Positions 1 through 8,731 of a stretch of 23,551 nt of DNA are shown one piece after another. Made by a program: the position numbers and the translations under genes. Position 1 is the stretch's first letter; each line of letters opens with the position of its first letter. The notes under the pieces are model-generated. The model ran no database searches, had not been told where the DNA came from, and worked only from the letters and a program-made list of their open reading frames with translations. Origin of the DNA: a virus; IMG/VR virus record IMGVR_UViG_3300014911_000031, positions 1 to 23,551 of that record. One strand, 5' to 3'.

Positions 1-2
1 AT

Positions 3-716
3 TTAAACCTCTCAAGTGATGCTGAAACATATATAGAGAAAACAGATTTAGCTGATGACGACTATATTGCTGGTTGGATTTCAGCTGTCGGCGAAGAACC
101 AGCAAAACTACTTAAAGGCGTCTATGACTGGTATATCACAATGGAGAAAATGACAGGAACAAAGACTTTAAGAATATATTGGAAGTTAATAGAAAGAAAG
201 TCAGATGATACTGAAGTAGAAATTGCCACCAGTTCCTTATCAAATGAGATAGATGGAAGAGCAAATTATATTGTTCCACTCCAGTTAGATGATGACTATA
301 TCCCCGACACAGGGAGTAGGATTGTAGGAAAGTTATATGCTGATGTCTCTGGAAGCGGTAATGCCCCAACGGTAAGAATATATTATCAGGGAGATACTTC
401 CTCACGCTGGGAAATACCTGCTAATAGCGAGATTTTTCAAAATATCTTTGTCCCTTATACAGGAGCTAAAAAAGATGTTAATTTAGGTTCAAAAAATTTA
501 ACTACTACAGGGATTGTAAAAGATTATACTACCAGAGAGATAATTTTTAATCTTGTAGCTAAAGCCGCAGAACGGGCTTGGGTAAGAATTCCCTTTGATT
601 GTGAAATAACTGGCTGGACAAAAACTATATCAGCAGGAGATTATTTATTGGCTAATGTTGATAATGCTACTGATTTAGAAAAAATAATTTTAATACTAAA
701 AGCAAGGAGGACATAA
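3..716 (+). CDS. Tail fibre / appendage protein, C-terminal part (5' end outside window)
   Basis: The reading frame is open from base 3 with no stop before the first ATG at 141, so the gene very probably begins left of the window. The visible 237 residues are rich in beta-forming, Gly, Thr and Asp residues, as in phage receptor-binding or tail-fibre proteins. A segment near residues 155-175 (PYTGAKKDVNLGSKNLTTTG) resembles the short motif often seen in tail-fibre proteins just before a C-terminal head domain; this comparison is from memory. No signal peptide or membrane segment is visible. The stop TAA overlaps the next ATG (TAATG), so the two genes are translationally linked. Together with 936-2471 it would form the host-recognition apparatus. 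The structural role is likely; the exact component is an inference. Confidence 0.7.
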   Translation, partial: LNLSSDAETYIEKTDLADDDYIAGWISAVGEEPAKLLKGVYDWYITMEKMTGTKTLRIYWKLIERKSDDTEVEIATSSLSNEIDGRANYIVPLQLDDDYIPDTGSRIVGKLYADVSGSGNAPTVRIYYQGDTSSRWEIPANSEIFQNIFVPYTGAKKDVNLGSKNLTTTGIVKDYTTREIIFNLVAKAAERAWVRIPFDCEITGWTKTISAGDYLLANVDNATDLEKIILILKARRT

Positions 717-955
717 TGGATTACGGAAAAATTATTCGTCAAAAACTAATTAAAGAAGAGATTGATTTAAATCAGTATTACAGAGAAATCAAGGGGATAA
801 GGAAAAGGATTAAAGAGCTTAATTCTTTATCTACTGAACAAAAGGCTAAAGAGTGGGAACGATTGGTGATTACTCCGTTAAAAGAAGAATTGAAGGAAAA
901 AGAAGAAGAGTTTAATAATCTCTTAAAGGAAAAAGATGGCGATAACATTCAATGA
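716..955 (+). CDS. Small coiled-coil protein of the tail-fibre cluster
   Basis: 79 residues, strongly charged and almost entirely helical, with Lys/Glu heptads from about residue 8 to 75 (for example KRIKELNSL and KEELKEKEEEFNNLLKEK). The start is well supported: AAGGAGG at 704-710 lies 5 nt before the ATG, and that ATG overlaps the upstream stop. The 3' end overlaps the following fibre gene by 20 nt, so the three genes form one operon. No family is recognised. It could be a fibre-assembly chaperone or a small fibre-linker subunit. Its location between two fibre-like genes is the only functional hint. Confidence 0.6.
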   Translation: MDYGKIIRQKLIKEEIDLNQYYREIKGIRKRIKELNSLSTEQKAKEWERLVITPLKEELKEKEEEFNNLLKEKDGDNIQ

Positions 956-2471
956 TTGGGTTAATCTGAATTTTATTTATTATTACAATGGAAGCAGTTA
1001 TTCCTCTAATTATGCTTCCTCTACTGCCTTTGATTATTTTTCTGATGGTGCTTCAGTTGGTTCAGCATTATATTTTGGAATGAGGTTTGATGAAAACCCT
1101 CCTAAAAGTGAAAAGTTTAGAAATCTTAAATTCTATGTAGGCACAACTGCTTCTTATACAGATGCTATTTTTGAGTGGCAGTATTGGGACGGGTCAAGCT
1201 GGGTGCCAATAGCAGTGACGGATAATACTAATGACTTTCAAAACAGCGGTGAGAATACGGTTGTTTTCACTCCTCCTAATGATTGGAGGGAGAAAACTAT
1301 AAATGGTCAAAAAGCACACTGGTTAAGAAAAATCTTTCTTTCAGGAACAATAACTGAAGGAGGGGCTCAATCAACTCAAGTTGTTAAAGCTGGAAGCAAT
1401 ACTATTCAGGCTACTGGAACGGTAGATATGGACGATATTTACAATGCTGATGTTTCTGGAAGCTGGGGAGTTGTAGAGAAGATTGGGGATAATTCATACT
1501 ATGTAAGTGGAGCTGATATTTTATTTGGAGATGGTGGAACTACCTCAACTACCGTAGATTTATCAGACAACCATATTTATGTAGAGAATAACTGGCGTTT
1601 TTGGATGTATAAACGGATAAATCTAACCCTTAATCATACAGCAATAAGAATGAGGGTTGATCACGGCGATTGTTGGGGATGGACATATAGTGGGGTGTTT
1701 GACGCAAGAAAAATGCAGTGGTATATAGACGGAGGTTCAGCTACTGATAGTATGATTGATTTCTATGTGGGTTATGCCTGTTCTTTTCAGATACGCTCAA
1801 ATATCACTTGGGACAAATGCTTGTTTATAGATAGAGGCACTGGAGGTGGAACAAGTGGCTATATTATTGACGACCACTATGGAACACCAACCTATAACGA
1901 TTGTATCTTTCATTTAGGCGGTAATCTTGATATTGCCTCATCTCTTTCTAATAACAGGTGTAAATTTAAAGTGAAAACTTTACGGGGGTTTGTAGCTGAC
2001 CCGACATTTAATAAACCAGAGTTTTTAGAAATAACTTATCTAAAGTCTTATTACAGCAATATCACTATTAACAATCCTGTATTTGTTGATGACACCTATA
2101 CGGTTGTTGCTCACCCTAATGACAGGTGGATAAAGATATACTATGACTTGAACATTCATGTTCAAAACAATAATGGCGGGGATGTAGCTGGGGCTTCTGT
2201 AGTAATAAAAGACAAAGACGGAAATGAAGTATTTTCAGGAACAACAGATAGCAATGGAAATGTCAGCACTACTCTTTTGGTTAAATATACTCCAGGAGAT
2301 ACAGATACCGAGGTTGATTATAACCCGTTTGATTTTATTGTCACTAAAGACGGCTACTATGATTTGAATGCTTTAGATGTCAATATCAAAAAAGAATTCA
2401 CTTCTGATGCCCCATTTATATTAGTCTCAAAATCAGAAGAGGCTGGTGGAAGTTCTGCTTATGTTGTTTAA
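936..2471 (+). CDS. Tail fibre / appendage protein with Ig-like C-terminal domain
   Basis: 511 residues of mostly beta character. The N-terminal 150 residues (WQYWDGSSWVPI, then VVFTPPNDW and HWLRKIFLSG) look like a jelly-roll type domain. The middle, about 190-390, has short Asn/Asp/Gly-rich turns that could form a beta-helix stem. Residues about 405-500 (NNNGGDVAGASVVIKDKDG, SGTTDSNGNVSTTL, VTKDGYYD) fit an Ig-like carboxypeptidase-regulatory fold, which is common in phage surface proteins. The start overlaps the preceding gene by 20 nt, with an AAAGGA stretch upstream. It is followed by the lysis pair. The most likely role is a virion appendage that binds host surface sugars. The family call rests on composition and motifs only. 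Confidence 0.65.
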   Translation: MAITFNDWVNLNFIYYYNGSSYSSNYASSTAFDYFSDGASVGSALYFGMRFDENPPKSEKFRNLKFYVGTTASYTDAIFEWQYWDGSSWVPIAVTDNTNDFQNSGENTVVFTPPNDWREKTINGQKAHWLRKIFLSGTITEGGAQSTQVVKAGSNTIQATGTVDMDDIYNADVSGSWGVVEKIGDNSYYVSGADILFGDGGTTSTTVDLSDNHIYVENNWRFWMYKRINLTLNHTAIRMRVDHGDCWGWTYSGVFDARKMQWYIDGGSATDSMIDFYVGYACSFQIRSNITWDKCLFIDRGTGGGTSGYIIDDHYGTPTYNDCIFHLGGNLDIASSLSNNRCKFKVKTLRGFVADPTFNKPEFLEITYLKSYYSNITINNPVFVDDTYTVVAHPNDRWIKIYYDLNIHVQNNNGGDVAGASVVIKDKDGNEVFSGTTDSNGNVSTTLLVKYTPGDTDTEVDYNPFDFIVTKDGYYDLNALDVNIKKEFTSDAPFILVSKSEEAGGSSAYVV

Positions 2472-2475
2472 ACAC

Positions 2476-2506
2476 TTGACAGATGATTGGTTTTGTTGTG
2501 TATTAT
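2476..2506 (+). promoter_or_regulatory. Predicted sigma70-type promoter of the lysis genes
   Basis: TTGACA at 2476-2481 and TATTAT at 2501-2506 (5 of 6 to consensus) lie in the short gap after the fibre gene. The spacer is 19 nt, longer than usual but identical in length to two other promoters predicted in this window (8732-8762 and 22574-22604). Transcription would begin near 2513, about 11 nt before the ATG at 2524. Confidence 0.5.
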
Positions 2507-2523
2507 TATCAGTAATTAAAACT

Positions 2524-2757
2524 ATGGCTAACGGAGCAACACTAAAGGAGAGAATGGCAAGAGTTGAGCAAAAACTGGAAGATTTGACCAAGAAAGTAGA
2601 GGACGGCTTTTCCAGCATTCAAGCCCAATTGAGCGGTTTAGACAAAAAGTATGCTCCAAAGTGGGTTGAGTGGTTTGCCAAAGGAATTATCTATCTTGGT
2701 GCTGGAGGAGTAGTTAGCCTTTTCTTCTTTTTGGTCAAATACCTTATGGAAAGATGA
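2524..2757 (+). CDS. XhlA-like holin / membrane lysis protein
   Basis: 77 residues from the ATG at 2524. The N-terminal half is an amphipathic coiled coil (LKERMARVEQKLEDLTKKVEDGFSS). The C-terminal half is one hydrophobic membrane segment (GIIYLGAGGVVSLFFFLV) ending in a short basic tail. This layout, a coiled coil then one C-terminal membrane span directly before an amidase, matches XhlA-type haemolysin/holin proteins. The start is uncertain. ATG 2524 preserves the full coiled coil and follows a predicted promoter but lacks a Shine-Dalgarno. ATG 2554 has GGAG only 3 nt upstream. A GTG at 2446 would overlap the fibre gene and adds residues that do not look like part of the domain. The stop overlaps the endolysin ATG by 4 nt (ATGA). 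It probably permeabilises the membrane or anchors the endolysin step. Confidence 0.72.
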   Translation: MANGATLKERMARVEQKLEDLTKKVEDGFSSIQAQLSGLDKKYAPKWVEWFAKGIIYLGAGGVVSLFFFLVKYLMER

Positions 2758-3587
2758 GATATTTAATAGTCCATCATTCTGTTACAGGTCATAATGTTTC
2801 CCTTTCTACTATAAAAAGTTGGGGATACAATAAAGTAATCCGCTGGAGCGGGGAAGTTGTAAATGCTAAAGGAGATGCTCATACTTATGGTCATAACTAT
2901 GATGGGCTGGGAGTTTGCTTAATTGGTAATTTTGAAAAAGAGAAACCCAATCAAGCACAAATAGATAGCCTAATAAGAGTTTTAAAGGAGTGGAAAAGAA
3001 AATATCCAAAGGCAAGAATAGTTGGTCATAAGGACTTGAGAAACAACCCTCCAGGACATAACTTCACCCTTTGTCCTGGCAAGTATCTCTATGCTATGCT
3101 TCCAGAAATAAGAAACAAGGTAGAAACTAACCAAAATATGGACGAAAAAGAAATCATTCGCAAGTATGAAACAGACCCAAAAACTTTAAGGTTCAGAGAC
3201 AATGCTAACAAAGACATTTTTATTTTCCGTTTAGCAGACAATCAGGACTTATCAGCTAAAACTTTGGACTATTACACCATCAATCCAGACATTTTAGTTA
3301 GCGAGGTTAAAGCAATGAAGAAAGCTATCACTAATTTTAAAGTAGAATTGAGAGAAACTAACGAGCTATTAAAGAAAAGAGAGGGTGAATACAAAACACT
3401 CAAGCGAGAATACGATAAATTAGTGGTAAGATACCAGACCCTTGAAAAAAAGCTCTCTGAAGCCGAAATAAACGCTAAAAATATGCCTCAATTGACAAGA
3501 AAAGAAAAATTGCTAAAAACACTTACAAACCTGTGGAAAAAGGCAGTTTATTACTTCAACAAGCTGATGAAGTTATTGTCCTATTAA
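2754..3587 (+). CDS. N-acetylmuramoyl-L-alanine amidase endolysin
   Basis: 277 residues. Residues 1-120 form an amidase_2/PGRP-type domain, which cleaves the bond between MurNAc and the L-Ala of the peptide stem. The expected zinc ligands can be seen: His7/His8 in VHHSVT, His92 in GHKDL and Cys107 in TLCPGK. The core strand HTYGHNYDGLGVCLIGNF aligns with the equivalent strand of T7-like lysozymes. The linker between the HH motif and the first core strand is short. Residues 150-277 form a long charged coiled coil ending in a basic amphipathic tail. That is not a classical SH3 or LysM wall-binding domain and may promote oligomerisation or membrane contact. It follows the holin with a 4-nt overlap and ends inside the opposite-strand zinc-ribbon gene (15-nt overlap). 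Confidence 0.9.
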   Translation: MRYLIVHHSVTGHNVSLSTIKSWGYNKVIRWSGEVVNAKGDAHTYGHNYDGLGVCLIGNFEKEKPNQAQIDSLIRVLKEWKRKYPKARIVGHKDLRNNPPGHNFTLCPGKYLYAMLPEIRNKVETNQNMDEKEIIRKYETDPKTLRFRDNANKDIFIFRLADNQDLSAKTLDYYTINPDILVSEVKAMKKAITNFKVELRETNELLKKREGEYKTLKREYDKLVVRYQTLEKKLSEAEINAKNMPQLTRKEKLLKTLTNLWKKAVYYFNKLMKLLSY

Positions 3588-3824
3588 CAGCTTCCCGTCT
3601 TTTACTTCTGACCTTTTATGGACTAAAACTCCTTTTCCGCAGTATCTACAAGAATACGGGTAAAGACCCGTGTCTTTTTCTTTTTTTCCAGCAGGGACAA
3701 AATAATGATTACAAGTAGCTGTGTTTCTTTCCAGCGTTGGTTTCACAACTATATACCTGTTTCCGTCATTGTCTATCCCGCTTTCAACAACATTCTTCTT
3801 GTTTTTGAATAGTTTTTCCATCAT
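3573..3824 (-). CDS. Small zinc-ribbon-like protein
   Basis: 83 residues. Cys38, His40, Cys59 and Cys62 (TCNHYF, then YSCRYCGKG) suggest a CxH...CxxC zinc-binding knuckle, with a beta-rich N-terminal strand (DNDGNRYIVVKPT). It is the last gene of the minus-strand block. Its ATG overlaps the stop of the 1194-residue gene (ATGA). A second ATG one codon later is possible. Its 3' end converges with the amidase gene and overlaps it by 15 nt. No family is recognised. Nucleic-acid binding or a small structural role are both possible. Confidence 0.65.
   Translation of the reverse strand: MMEKLFKNKKNVVESGIDNDGNRYIVVKPTLERNTATCNHYFVPAGKKEKDTGLYPYSCRYCGKGVLVHKRSEVKDGKLLIGQ
3654..3690 (+). terminator. 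Intrinsic terminator of the tail-fibre/lysis operon
   Basis: ACGGGT (3656-3661), loop AAAG, ACCCGT (3666-3671). The stem extends by one U-G and one A-U pair to 3654/3673 and is followed by a T-rich run (TCTTTTTCTTTTTTTCC). It is oriented to stop plus-strand transcription about 70 nt after the amidase stop. It lies wholly inside the coding region of the opposing gene 3573-3824. Confidence 0.75.
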
Positions 3825-6800
3825 AGCTTGGTTATTGGTTTAATTTTCTTACTGCTTGGCTTTTTAACAGACCTTTTGTATTTAGCCAAGAATGATGATA
3901 ACTCTTTTTCTGGTGTAGTGGCAACAGCAGGAACAGAAACGCCTTTATATTTTACAGAAATGCGTGGATGTTTAACTACTCGTGGGCGTATTTCTTTCTT
4001 CTTTCCTTTTTTCTCAAGGCGTTTTATCAGCTGTGTGTATTTATCAGCAATTGTAGCCAATATCCTTTCCTGTTTCATTCTGATTTCTGTTTTCTCTTCT
4101 TCTGTAAGAGTTGGGTCTTTAAGCAGTTCTTGGTAGAGGGCATATAGTCTTTCTCCTGTATCTCTAACGACATTAAAATTATTAGTATTCTTTGCTACCA
4201 CAAACAAATCTTTAGCCAAGCTCCACTGCTTGTTTAAGTATTTCAATGCCTCTTCTGGGGTTTGAGCCCTCATCAACCCTACTTGTATATCTGAATAATA
4301 CTTCTTCCACAGCTGAACATAGCTGTCTTTATCATCAGCTTTCTTATAGCGGTAAAGCAAGATATCTTCCTCCTTAATTGGCAGTGTATCTGGTTCTCTG
4401 GCTAAACCGAACTCTTTATTAACTTGGGAGATTGCCTTGCCATAAAGCTTGTCAATCCACTTCATCTGCTGTTCTGGAGTTAGCTTGCTAAAGTTGGGGT
4501 CATTTATCTTCGCTTCTACCAGTTGTTTTATCAGCTCTTTCTTACGCTCTTCATAGCGTTTCTGAATATCTTTAGGCAAGGTTTCAACCAATCCTTTTCC
4601 TTCCTCTTTGCGTAATCTCTCAATGGTCTCATACAGCTCATCTGTTTTCACTCCGCCCTTCTTTCTCATTAGGTCATAAAACAGCGTAAATTTTTTGCCA
4701 AATGGTCTCTTTATCTCCTCGTAGTAGTGCTTGGCTTCTTTGGTAGCTGTTGGACCAAAAGCCACAGCTTTAAACTTCTCCCAAGTAGTAGTTGGGGCAG
4801 GATACATCAGACCTCGTTCTTTCCGTTTTTCTATATCCTCTACAAGAGAGCCTGGATACTTGCCCCCATATTTCAAAACATCTATTCCCTGTAATGTTTT
4901 CTGAATTTGTCTTCCCATTGGAATAAATCCAGCAACATCTCCTGAAAGAGCTTCTCTAATCGCACCAAAGACAGGAGCGGTTTCATAAATACCTGCTCCA
5001 GACTTACCGAAGAACTCTCGTCTGGGAGCAAGCTTAATTGGTCCAAGTCTGCCACCATATTCTGGATACAAACCAACCAAGAAGCCACCATAGGGATTGT
5101 TAGCTAACACTTCACCAACAATCCTGCCAATAGCCTTCTGTATTCCCTCGTTTTTGTCCTCTGCCTTCTGATATTCCTCTATTGCGTCTTGGAAGGCTTT
5201 AATGGGGTCAATGTTGGTGCGGTAGCCAACGGTTTTCTCAAAAAAGTTGCCAAACAGATATATTGTTCCAAGTGCTTTCATTAAGTCCCAAGCGTGCTGG
5301 GGCTTCATTCCCACATCGTATAAGAGATAGTTAAAGTTGTTGGTCACCTCCAGCATAAATTGTCCAAAAGTGCTACCAAGAGTGCTTTCAAACATATGGG
5401 CTCTTGTGCCCAACCCCCTGTATCCCATAATCCTGCCAGCGGCAATATCAGCCAGCTTGGTTGCTTTCTCTTTAGGAACACCCCTTTGAAGCAAGGCAAA
5501 GTATTCTGTCTTCCACGCTGTTCTGGCAGTAATGCTCTCCAAAAACTCCAAGAGTGCCATTCCCCCCTTCTTAAGCAAAAAAGAAGAGGTTATCTTTCTT
5601 GGGGGCAACTCCATATATCTGCCCTTGAGAAAACTGGCTTCCTTTAGTGCCCAATCTGATTTAGCAGGCAAATGGATAAGGGTATCCAGAAAAGCACGGG
5701 TAAAATGGTAGGGGGAACGGGCAAAAGAAATAGGAAGTTGGGAAGTCTGGGCTAATGCTGAAGATAGCCTTCCAAATACCGTTCCCATACCATAAGCACT
5801 CCTGGCTTGTTTCAGAAACCTAACGCCAGTTGGGAAATATTCTTGTATGCTCTTCTCTGCCAAAACATTAGCCCGAACAGGATTGCCAGCCAAGAGGTTG
5901 GCTTGGGCTTTAGCATAACGGATTAAAGAGCCAAGCGGTCTTCCTGTTTCCTCTTGTAATCTCTCAAGCATTCTGGTGAAAGCTCGCCAGCGTTCTACAT
6001 AAGGAATAGTATGCTTATGGGATACTGCTTGGTTAATAAAATCTCTATATGCTTCTAGAGCATCTGTCGGTTGAAAGCCAGCTACTCTTCTTTTAACAAT
6101 TCCAGCAGTTGGTTTAGCTATTCCCCCAACCTCGTGAGCTACACCCACACTTTCACCGAAAGAACCAAGCCTAAAAAGACCAAAGGGGGCTTCTCCTATC
6201 TGGTGCATATAGTTAGGGAGCTTGTTGATTGGTTTGAGCCCATATCTTTTTCTTATCTCATTTAGGCTTCTCCACCATTCGTTGTATTGCTTCCTTAACC
6301 ACTTGGTTGCTTGCTCAATTCTTTCTGCCCCTTCTTTACCCCACTTCTTTACTAATTCTTCTTTGGTTATTTGTTTTGAGCCCAAAGCGTGAATATCCTG
6401 CCTCATTGCTCTGTTTAAGCCAGAGAAAATTCTTTTAACTGCTGAAGATTGAACCAATCTATTAGCTTCACTTTTAATTGTCTTATCTAAAGTTCTGGGA
6501 TAGAGCCAGCGGTGAAGAGTAAGATTGGCTCTTTCGCCAAAGGTTAGGTTCTTGCCACCCTTCTTTAAGATATCTATAAAGTTGCTTCCTGTAATGCGGT
6601 CTATAAAACGGGAGGGGGTTAGGGTAGTAGAGGGATAGAACCCCAATCCTTTAGCTCTCTCGCCCACTGCTCCTAACGCTTCTTTTACTGAAGCTGGTAT
6701 CTTCTCCCCTTTCATCTTGACATCTTCTATTGTCTTGGGGATTGTTGGTTTAATATATTTTGCCTTCACTCCGTGAAGAGCTTTGGTAAGTTCTTGGGGG

Positions 6801-7405
6801 GTTGGCTCTCTATACTTTTGGGCAAATGTTTCCATCAAATAAGTCCTGATTTTCTCTGGTTCTCTTAATTTAGCTATGTCTTTGGCAACCAAAGAACCTT
6901 CAGGAACTTTTACTTTTATTTCTCGCAAATGCTTAACAACTTCCTGTGGTGTTTTTGTCTTAGCAAGACGACTAAGTAAATTACTACTTAATCTTCTACC
7001 AAACTCCAACCCACCAGCAAAACTGCCAACTCCAACAAGCAAATCCATCTGCTTTTTCCTCGCCAATTCTTCTAAATTACTTTTGTGTGAGATTATCTCT
7101 GATGGTTTGGCAAGCAAAATGCTTCCTAATAGTGGAGTATGTGGAGTAATCTTTCTTGGTCTGCGGAGGTATTCAGATGTTATTCTCCTTGCCTCTGGAG
7201 CTAAACTTCTCTCTTTTTTGTATTCTTCAATCTCTCTTTGTATTGGAGAAACAACAAATCTCTGGAGATTACGCCTTGATAATTCCCTGTTCCTTCTTTC
7301 TAAATCCAGATACCTTCTCCAGACACCAGAGATATCACTGCCAAACCTACCTAATCCAGGCTGACCTATTCCGAAGTATGATTTGAATTTTTCCCAAATA
7401 GCCAT
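3821..7405 (-). CDS. Very large internal virion / DNA-ejection protein (predicted)
   Basis: 1194 residues, basic and largely alpha-helical, and the longest gene in the window. It has Gly/Ala-rich helices (for example LLVGVGSFAGGLEFGRRLSS near 122-141), a central motif LPNYMHQI near residue 398 and long Lys/Glu-rich helices in the last 350 residues. Its size, helical make-up and position at the distal end of the morphogenesis operon, after the connector and tail proteins, match internal proteins that podoviruses eject with their DNA. The NYxxH-type motif also occurs in such large internal proteins, as far as I remember. No lytic transglycosylase Glu motif or protease motif was found. A tape-measure protein is an alternative but fits less well, because no tail-tube genes are present. 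ATG 7405 lacks a clear Shine-Dalgarno. Confidence 0.55.
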   Translation of the reverse strand: MAIWEKFKSYFGIGQPGLGRFGSDISGVWRRYLDLERRNRELSRRNLQRFVVSPIQREIEEYKKERSLAPEARRITSEYLRRPRKITPHTPLLGSILLAKPSEIISHKSNLEELARKKQMDLLVGVGSFAGGLEFGRRLSSNLLSRLAKTKTPQEVVKHLREIKVKVPEGSLVAKDIAKLREPEKIRTYLMETFAQKYREPTPQELTKALHGVKAKYIKPTIPKTIEDVKMKGEKIPASVKEALGAVGERAKGLGFYPSTTLTPSRFIDRITGSNFIDILKKGGKNLTFGERANLTLHRWLYPRTLDKTIKSEANRLVQSSAVKRIFSGLNRAMRQDIHALGSKQITKEELVKKWGKEGAERIEQATKWLRKQYNEWWRSLNEIRKRYGLKPINKLPNYMHQIGEAPFGLFRLGSFGESVGVAHEVGGIAKPTAGIVKRRVAGFQPTDALEAYRDFINQAVSHKHTIPYVERWRAFTRMLERLQEETGRPLGSLIRYAKAQANLLAGNPVRANVLAEKSIQEYFPTGVRFLKQARSAYGMGTVFGRLSSALAQTSQLPISFARSPYHFTRAFLDTLIHLPAKSDWALKEASFLKGRYMELPPRKITSSFLLKKGGMALLEFLESITARTAWKTEYFALLQRGVPKEKATKLADIAAGRIMGYRGLGTRAHMFESTLGSTFGQFMLEVTNNFNYLLYDVGMKPQHAWDLMKALGTIYLFGNFFEKTVGYRTNIDPIKAFQDAIEEYQKAEDKNEGIQKAIGRIVGEVLANNPYGGFLVGLYPEYGGRLGPIKLAPRREFFGKSGAGIYETAPVFGAIREALSGDVAGFIPMGRQIQKTLQGIDVLKYGGKYPGSLVEDIEKRKERGLMYPAPTTTWEKFKAVAFGPTATKEAKHYYEEIKRPFGKKFTLFYDLMRKKGGVKTDELYETIERLRKEEGKGLVETLPKDIQKRYEERKKELIKQLVEAKINDPNFSKLTPEQQMKWIDKLYGKAISQVNKEFGLAREPDTLPIKEEDILLYRYKKADDKDSYVQLWKKYYSDIQVGLMRAQTPEEALKYLNKQWSLAKDLFVVAKNTNNFNVVRDTGERLYALYQELLKDPTLTEEEKTEIRMKQERILATIADKYTQLIKRLEKKGKKKEIRPRVVKHPRISVKYKGVSVPAVATTPEKELSSFLAKYKRSVKKPSSKKIKPITKL

Positions 7406-7407
7406 AG

Positions 7408-7641
7408 TTAAAAGTTAAAAAGCTGTTGCCGTATTAGACGCCACAACCTATCGTAAAAATCTTGAGAAGGACGATAAGAATGGAAATATGTCTGTTGGAG
7501 ACGAGGTGTTGGCATTCTTCTTAAGGTGGTTGGTTTAGCCCACTTATATTTATTCCTCAACATAGAGTTATAGCTGATTGGTCTCCAGAAGCGTTCTGGT
7601 CTAAAAAATGTCTGTGGGCGGTAGAAATCTCTTAATGGCAT
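7408..7641 (-). CDS. Small Arg/aromatic-rich protein
   Basis: 77 residues from the ATG at 7641, chosen because AAGGAGG (7648-7654 on the complement) lies 6 nt upstream. A GTG at 7647 would touch the ribosome site. The composition is unusual: Arg, Phe, Tyr, Trp and Pro dominate (DFYRPQTFFRPERFWRPISY near the start), and the motif RPxxF/W is repeated three times. It sits between two probable internal virion proteins with gaps of 2 and 14 nt. It is one of the few genes here with a strong Shine-Dalgarno, so high expression is plausible. No family is recognised. It may be a minor virion or DNA-contact protein. Confidence 0.6.
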   Translation of the reverse strand: MPLRDFYRPQTFFRPERFWRPISYNSMLRNKYKWAKPTTLRRMPTPRLQQTYFHSYRPSQDFYDRLWRLIRQQLFNF

Positions 7642-7655
7642 AACCACCCTCCTTA

Positions 7656-8711
7656 TTATATTGCTTTATAAAGCCACTCCTCTAATGCTGATGGTTTTAC
7701 TGAAGTCTGCCTCTTTCTTCTTGTAGAAGCTGTTGTAGTCTTTTCTGTATCAACCACTCTTGAGCCAGGAGCTTTCCTTACCTGTTCAAGTAAAGCAGGA
7801 ATATCGATTGAGTATGTAGCTCTTTGGTATCTAACCTCTGGAGGAGTAAGTTGTGGTAATGGCTGACCCTGTTTCCAGCCATAAGAAGCATATTGACCAG
7901 CTTGTTCCTGCCAACCCTCAAGCCAATCCTGAATACTGCGTTGAGCTTCTTTTAGTGAGGATTGGGCTTGTTGGGCTGCCCTTTGGAGAGCTGTGAGCTT
8001 ATCCTCCTCCATTGCCCTTATCCTTTGCTCTAAATCGCTTTCTGCTAATTCTTGGCGGGATTGATAGACATCTGGAGAAATAGCACGATAATACCCACGC
8101 AAAGCTGAATAAGCCTCTCTTCTTGCTCTTGGAAGCTCCTCTAAAAGCCTTTGCCTCTGCCTTTCTATCTCCGCTATGTTTCTTTGATACTCTTCCTCAA
8201 CAGATGTTTCTCTCTCTTGTGCTTTTCTTTGGGCAGAAGCAAGCATAGCTTCTGATAGGGCAGCTGGGTCTTCATACCATTGCCCCTCAAAATACACTGG
8301 TTGGAAAACTGGTTCTTGGTATCCTCCACCATAATAAGCACCAATATCTTGGGAAGATACTGGCGGTGCTTGTCCTCCGCCTGGGGGTGGTTGTAATGCT
8401 GGTTCGTCAGGAGGCGGAGTGCCACCAGACATTATAAAGTCTTCTAAAGAAGCAGGGTGACCATTAACAAAATAATCATAGCCACCATCAGCTTTTTTGC
8501 GATAACCAGTAAAATTGTTAGTTTGTGCTTCTGCGTAACGGGCTGTTCTTGGGATAAAAGCACGAAGTCCCTCTCGCTCATAACGAGAGCCAAATTCACT
8601 CCACGCTCTTGCCCTGTAATCTGGGTCATAAGCCAGACGAGCATAACTTCCACCTATTCGGCTTAAATCATAGCGACCGCCACGAAACGGCCATAGTGAG
8701 AAACCTGCCAT
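7656..8711 (-). CDS. Coiled-coil virion-associated protein (possible ejection protein)
   Basis: 351 residues in three parts. The N-terminal region (1-90) is rich in Arg, Tyr and Gly. A Pro/Gly-rich linker (about 95-125: GGTPPPDEPALQPPPGGG) follows. The third part is a long Gln/Glu/Arg coiled coil (about 150-275). The tail ends in a basic segment before LEEWLYKAI. It stands directly upstream of the small Arg-rich protein and the 1194-residue protein, as smaller ejection proteins often accompany a large one. A predicted promoter lies in the 53-nt gap upstream. No enzyme motif was found. A structural role is likely; the specific role is inferred. Confidence 0.6.
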   Translation of the reverse strand: MAGFSLWPFRGGRYDLSRIGGSYARLAYDPDYRARAWSEFGSRYEREGLRAFIPRTARYAEAQTNNFTGYRKKADGGYDYFVNGHPASLEDFIMSGGTPPPDEPALQPPPGGGQAPPVSSQDIGAYYGGGYQEPVFQPVYFEGQWYEDPAALSEAMLASAQRKAQERETSVEEEYQRNIAEIERQRQRLLEELPRARREAYSALRGYYRAISPDVYQSRQELAESDLEQRIRAMEEDKLTALQRAAQQAQSSLKEAQRSIQDWLEGWQEQAGQYASYGWKQGQPLPQLTPPEVRYQRATYSIDIPALLEQVRKAPGSRVVDTEKTTTASTRRKRQTSVKPSALEEWLYKAI

Positions 8712-8731
8712 AAAGATAAGTTAGTTTAACT

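Noticed and set aside
6876-7364. 162-residue plus-strand open frame
   Set aside because: It lies wholly within the antisense of the 1194-residue gene, with no ribosome site and composition that mirrors the complementary gene.
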